Position numbers and translations under genes: made by a program
Origin: DATFLS01 sp964413425
Lineage (GTDB): Bacteria > Fidelibacterota > JAANXI01
Assembly: GCA_964413425.1 (NCBI GenBank)
Contig: CAYPST010000151.1
Location: 1-7,536 of the forward strand
Reading direction: 5' to 3'
Length of the DNA stretch: 7,536 bases
The notes under the pieces: generated by a model
Told to the model about the DNA's origin: nothing
The model's input: the letters and a program-made list of their open reading frames with translations, nothing else
Databases searched by the model: none
Part shown: in pieces, positions 5,428 to 7,536 of the stretch
How positions within the stretch are numbered: position 1 is the stretch's first letter
Layout of the letters: each line of letters starts with the position of its first letter

Positions 5428-6681
5428 TCACTCCGGAATGAGGACGATCTTGATGGCCTCGCCGGACTCGTGAACCTCGAAGGCCTTTTCGTAGTCGGAG
5501 AGAGGAAATTTGTGGCTCACAAACCCGTTTCTTAGCATCAGGTCGGCCATCCCCGACCTCAGGAGACGATACATGGTCTCCCAGGTTCGGAACATATTCC
5601 GACCGATAATGCCCTTGATGTTAATGCCCCGGAAAATCACCTTCTCGCTGAAATCAACTGCTATGTCCTTATCGGGTAATCCCAGCAGGGAAAACGTTCC
5701 CCCGGTCCGGATAATATCCAGCGCATCATTATAGGCGCCTGCCGCTCCCGACATTTCGAACACGGCATCCACGCCGTTGCTGTTCGTTTCGTGCATGACC
5801 GTATTCACCAATTTCTGATGAGCATGGGGCCGGGCCATATCAAAACAGATATCCACTCCGATATTCTTGGCCACGCGAAATCGCTGCTGTTCCAGTTTCT
5901 CCGGTGTATAACCGTGCTCGGGACTGGAGAGATCCGTGGCGACAATGAAGGACGCGCCGCACCACTTGGTGATTGCAGCGGCCATCAATCCCTGCACGCC
6001 GATACCAAGCACAGCCACGGTAGCTCCCATGGTGTCAATCGACTGAACCGTATGTACCGCGTTCCCGAAAGCATCCATATAGGCAATGATCTCCGGGGGG
6101 ATCTCACCTTTGCGAATAAGCATGGTGTTATTGGCAGGAACCACCGCATACCGGGTAAAGATCCCGTCTTCGTGCACACCTTTAATGATCGCATTTCTGC
6201 AGGTATGGCCATTCCCGGTCCGGCAGGAATAACACACTCCGCAAACGATATGCATCTCGGAAGTGACGTAGAAATACTCTTGCAGGAAATTCAGGAAATT
6301 CGCATCGACTGCCAGCTGCTCGAAGGATCGTCCCCGGATGAAACGCTGTACCGGTTCGTCCTCTTCATGGCTCACATACCGTTCACGCAGCATGCGAGCC
6401 AGATGAAACCTGGCCAGCTTCCCGGCGTCTTCCACCTCTCCGCAGAACTCGTGGCCGGTAATGACTTCATTTTGCTTGTTGCCCATCATTTCCACTCGCA
6501 GTGAATCCCGGCTCCGATAGATACCCATATCCGTCCCGCACATAGCCGCCATGACCACCTTTACCTTGACTTCATCTTCGCAGTGTATTTCCGGAATCGG
6601 TTTTTCAACTAACCGCAGCCCCTGCTTCCACGGCTTTCCTGATTCGGGCCGCTGTTTGACTAATGCTTGCATCGTTGACAT
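5428..6681 (-). CDS. tdh: L-threonine 3-dehydrogenase-like zinc-dependent MDR dehydrogenase with insertions
   Basis: This medium-chain dehydrogenase (417 residues) would oxidise L-threonine to 2-amino-3-oxobutyrate with NAD+, feeding Kbl. The catalytic zinc site shows C48 (CGTD) and H77-E78 (GHE). H144 in MHIVCG matches the catalytic histidine region of E. coli Tdh. The structural zinc cysteines are C147, C150, C153 and C161. The Rossmann loop is GIGVQG (226-231), with D250 ending strand 2, which favours NAD+ over NADP+. FGNAVHT (205-211), FEMSGA (308-313) and the stretch KGIIGRNMFRTWE (356-368) are very Tdh-like. E. coli Tdh has 341 residues; the excess is mainly a helical, charged insertion of about 40 residues between H77 and C147, plus about 14 residues after D250. 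ATG 6681 has GAGGT five bases upstream and is preferred to TTG 6693. Threonine is the best substrate guess; another polyol or amino alcohol is possible. Confidence 0.8.
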   Translation of the reverse strand: MSTMQALVKQRPESGKPWKQGLRLVEKPIPEIHCEDEVKVKVVMAAMCGTDMGIYRSRDSLRVEMMGNKQNEVITGHEFCGEVEDAGKLARFHLARMLRERYVSHEEDEPVQRFIRGRSFEQLAVDANFLNFLQEYFYVTSEMHIVCGVCYSCRTGNGHTCRNAIIKGVHEDGIFTRYAVVPANNTMLIRKGEIPPEIIAYMDAFGNAVHTVQSIDTMGATVAVLGIGVQGLMAAAITKWCGASFIVATDLSSPEHGYTPEKLEQQRFRVAKNIGVDICFDMARPHAHQKLVNTVMHETNSNGVDAVFEMSGAAGAYNDALDIIRTGGTFSLLGLPDKDIAVDFSEKVIFRGINIKGIIGRNMFRTWETMYRLLRSGMADLMLRNGFVSHKFPLSDYEKAFEVHESGEAIKIVLIPE

Positions 6682-6686
6682 GGCGG

Positions 6687-6691
6687 ACCTC
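6687..6691 (-). promoter_or_regulatory. Ribosome binding site that selects the tdh start
   Basis: On the minus strand GAGGT ends five bases before ATG 6681. The in-frame TTG at 6693 would overlap this motif and has no site of its own. ATG at 6672 also lacks one. Confidence 0.55.
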
Positions 6692-6781
6692 AAGGTTTAT
6701 GACAGGCGATATCGACATTCCGGTTTGACATACAAATCAATATATAAAAACTCCGAAATCAATGGTATGCATATTTTCCCG

Positions 6782-6801
6782 GGCGCCCTTCGGCTGGCGC
6801 C
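6782..6801. other. GGCGCC hairpin in the tdh leader region
   Basis: Two copies of the self-complementary hexamer GGCGCC (6782-6787 and 6796-6801) can pair around the loop CTTCGGCT, with a G-T pair adding one more step. No T-run follows on either strand, so it is unlikely to be a terminator. It lies about 100 bases upstream of tdh and could form in the tdh leader. Confidence 0.4.
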
Positions 6802-6902
6802 TGAGGATTCCTGCTCTGGTTCTTGCCAGGAAATCACCTTTTCCCGACTATCTGTTCACAATCCCGAGATGCCTTCCGGGCAATTCGCGATCGAAAAATC
6901 CC

Positions 6903-6933
6903 GGTATATCAAATTCATATAAACACATATCAA
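6903..6933 (-). promoter_or_regulatory. Candidate minus-strand promoter for tdh within the dyads
   Basis: On the minus strand TTGATA (6933-6928) could be a -35 box and TATACC (6908-6903) a -10 box, with TGA directly before it as an extended -10. The 19-base spacing is long, though an extended -10 may allow it. Both boxes lie inside the operator dyads. The predicted message would carry a leader of about 210 bases. Pattern match only. Confidence 0.3.
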
Positions 6934-6941
6934 TTTGATAT
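6906..6941. promoter_or_regulatory. Tandem operator-like dyads ATATCAA-n-TTGATAT
   Basis: ATATCAATTTGATAT (6927-6941) is a perfect 7-1-7 palindrome. ATATCAAATTCATAT (6906-6920) is the same motif with 13 of 15 matches and one broken pair. They lie exactly 21 bases apart, two helical turns, as expected for dimers binding the same DNA face. Together they can also fold as one hairpin: ten perfect pairs (6906-6915 with 6932-6941), a C-C mismatch, four ATAT pairs and loop AAACAC. They sit midway between tdh and the DUF5916-type gene. The regulator is not encoded in the window. Confidence 0.6.
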
Positions 6942-7089
6942 GATTCTGTAATCCCTTCTTCCGCTCCCGGCCATCACGAGAGTACGCTCACCTTCAAATT
7001 AAGCATCACTCAATCTGCTGTTTTTAAACTACTTACTAACCGATATCCCATTTGTCTATCTTCGCTATGCACCATGATTGGCATACTAA

Positions 7090-7119
7090 TTGACGAAACT
7101 GAAGATCGAAAGCAATAAT
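7090..7119 (+). promoter_or_regulatory. Candidate promoter for the DUF5916-type gene
   Basis: TTGACG (7090-7095) and AATAAT (7114-7119) each match the sigma-70 boxes at five of six positions with an 18-base spacer, giving a start near 7126 and a leader of about 45 bases. A perfect TATAAT at 7144-7149 lies nearer the gene, but its -35 (CTGAAC, 7121-7126) is weak and the leader would be under 20 bases. Confidence 0.4.
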
Positions 7120-7169
7120 GCTGAACCGATACTAAGACGAAGTTATAATAAATCATCAAGGAGTCCCAG

Positions 7170-7536
7170 ATGAGAGTGCAATATAGGGTACTGCTTTTTT
7201 TAATCACCATCGCGCCGGTTATTGCCCTGTCGAAGACGAACACAGCGGACCTTTCTTCCCGAAAGAATAAGGCCCTCGAGGCGTTTCGTGCGGAACAATA
7301 CGACATCAGCATTGACGGCAAGCTGAATGAACCCGTGTGGATGTTAGCCAGTGAAGGGAACCACTTCACGCAGCGGGATCCCAGTGACGGGGCCGCACCC
7401 ACCTATCCCACCACCTTCAAGGTAGTGTACGATCAGGATAATTTGTACGTGGGCATCAGAGCCTATGATGAGGAACCTCAGAAAATAAAAAATATTCTGA
7501 CCCGCCGGGATGAGTATACCAACTCGGACTGGCTTT
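7170..7536 (+). CDS. Secreted CBM9-like / DUF5916 family protein, N-terminal part (cut by window edge)
   Basis: The frame is open from ATG 7170 to the window end (122 residues) with no stop, so the gene continues outside. AAGGAG (7158-7163) lies six bases before the ATG. Residues 1-21 form a signal peptide: R2 and R6, then hydrophobic VLLFLITIAPVIAL, with ALS (19-21) as a plausible cleavage site. The mature start carries the hallmark ISIDGKLNEPVWMLA (46-60), then FTQRDP (66-71), VVYDQDNLYVGIRAYDEEP (85-103) and LTRRDE (110-115). This is the pattern of CBM9-type carbohydrate-binding domains at the front of DUF5916 proteins, which usually end in a membrane-associated barrel-like domain. Family members are common in the FCB group; their biochemical role is poorly known. 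The call rests on recalled family patterns in the N-terminus only. Confidence 0.8.
   Translation, partial: MRVQYRVLLFLITIAPVIALSKTNTADLSSRKNKALEAFRAEQYDISIDGKLNEPVWMLASEGNHFTQRDPSDGAAPTYPTTFKVVYDQDNLYVGIRAYDEEPQKIKNILTRRDEYTNSDWL

Larger units (their letters stand above)
6694..7169. other. Divergent control region, no gene
   Basis: This stretch lies between the divergently transcribed tdh and the DUF5916-type gene. It is AT-rich near 6730-6755 and 6900-6945. It holds the GGCGCC hairpin, the tandem dyads and the promoter candidates listed separately, and a five-base inverted pair TATGC/GCATA (7066-7070 with 7081-7085) just before a -35 box. Open frames crossing it on either strand do not look coding. 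Confidence 0.6.

Noticed and set aside
5791..6504. 237-residue open frame on the plus strand
   Set aside because: It is antisense to tdh, whose zinc and NAD motifs prove the minus-strand frame. The peptide resembles no family.
6682..6693. TTG start for tdh four codons upstream
   Set aside because: The GAGGT ribosome binding site overlaps this TTG and is well spaced for ATG 6681 instead.
6725..6746. Plus-strand promoter from perfect TTGACA (6725-6730) and TATATA (6741-6746)
   Set aside because: The spacer is only ten bases, far below the 16-18 needed, and the nearest plus-strand gene starts more than 400 bases away.
6551..6922. 123-residue open frame on the plus strand over the tdh start
   Set aside because: It mixes antisense tdh sequence with the control region and ends inside the operator dyad. 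No ribosome binding site supports it.
7010..7402. 130-residue minus-strand open frame at the right edge
   Set aside because: It is antisense to the DUF5916-type gene, which has a good ribosome binding site, a signal peptide and family motifs.

Overview
The window reads as ordinary bacterial chromosome. It comes from a diderm that uses strong Shine-Dalgarno sites (AAGGAGG, AAGGGAG, AAGGAG). A lipoprotein M19 dipeptidase, an L-threonine dehydrogenase with extra segments and the start of a secreted CBM9/DUF5916-type protein together suggest the FCB superphylum. A lineage outside core Bacteroidota (for example Calditrichota, KSB1, Marinimicrobia or Balneolota/Rhodothermota) fits best, because core Bacteroidota rarely use strong Shine-Dalgarno sites. 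This placement is inference from gene content only.

Layout: 1-224 is a hairpin-rich leader. 225-959 (+) is a PlsC-type acyltransferase. 960-1252 is a spacer with candidate promoters. 1253-2521 (+) is a lipoprotein M19 membrane dipeptidase. It overlaps by 29 bases 2493-3446 (+), a PLP-dependent threonine/serine dehydratase with serine-racemase-like features. 3447-3618 is a structured spacer. 3619-4842 (+) is a glycine C-acetyltransferase (Kbl-type) enzyme. 4843-5427 has no gene but holds a string of distinct short-unit tandem arrays. 5428-6681 (-) is an L-threonine 3-dehydrogenase (Tdh-type) with two insertions. 6682-7169 is a divergent control region with a pair of near-palindromic operators. 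7170 to the window end (+) is the start of a secreted CBM9/DUF5916 protein, cut by the window edge.

The metabolic theme is peptide, threonine and serine breakdown. The dipeptidase would release amino acids outside the inner membrane. The dehydratase would deaminate threonine to 2-oxobutyrate or serine to pyruvate, or racemise serine. Tdh plus Kbl would convert threonine to glycine and acetyl-CoA. In Escherichia coli kbl and tdh form one operon; here they converge tail to tail around the repeat-filled spacer.

The parts that known genes do not explain are: (a) the 585-base spacer between the two converging genes, with five to six unrelated short-word tandem arrays, two of which start at or next to the stop codons; (b) the tandem ATATCAA-n-TTGATAT dyads upstream of tdh; (c) a nested hairpin after the dehydratase whose outer stem competes with a terminator-like stem; (d) the 40-residue insertion in Tdh. 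No mobile element, CRISPR array, rRNA or tRNA was seen.
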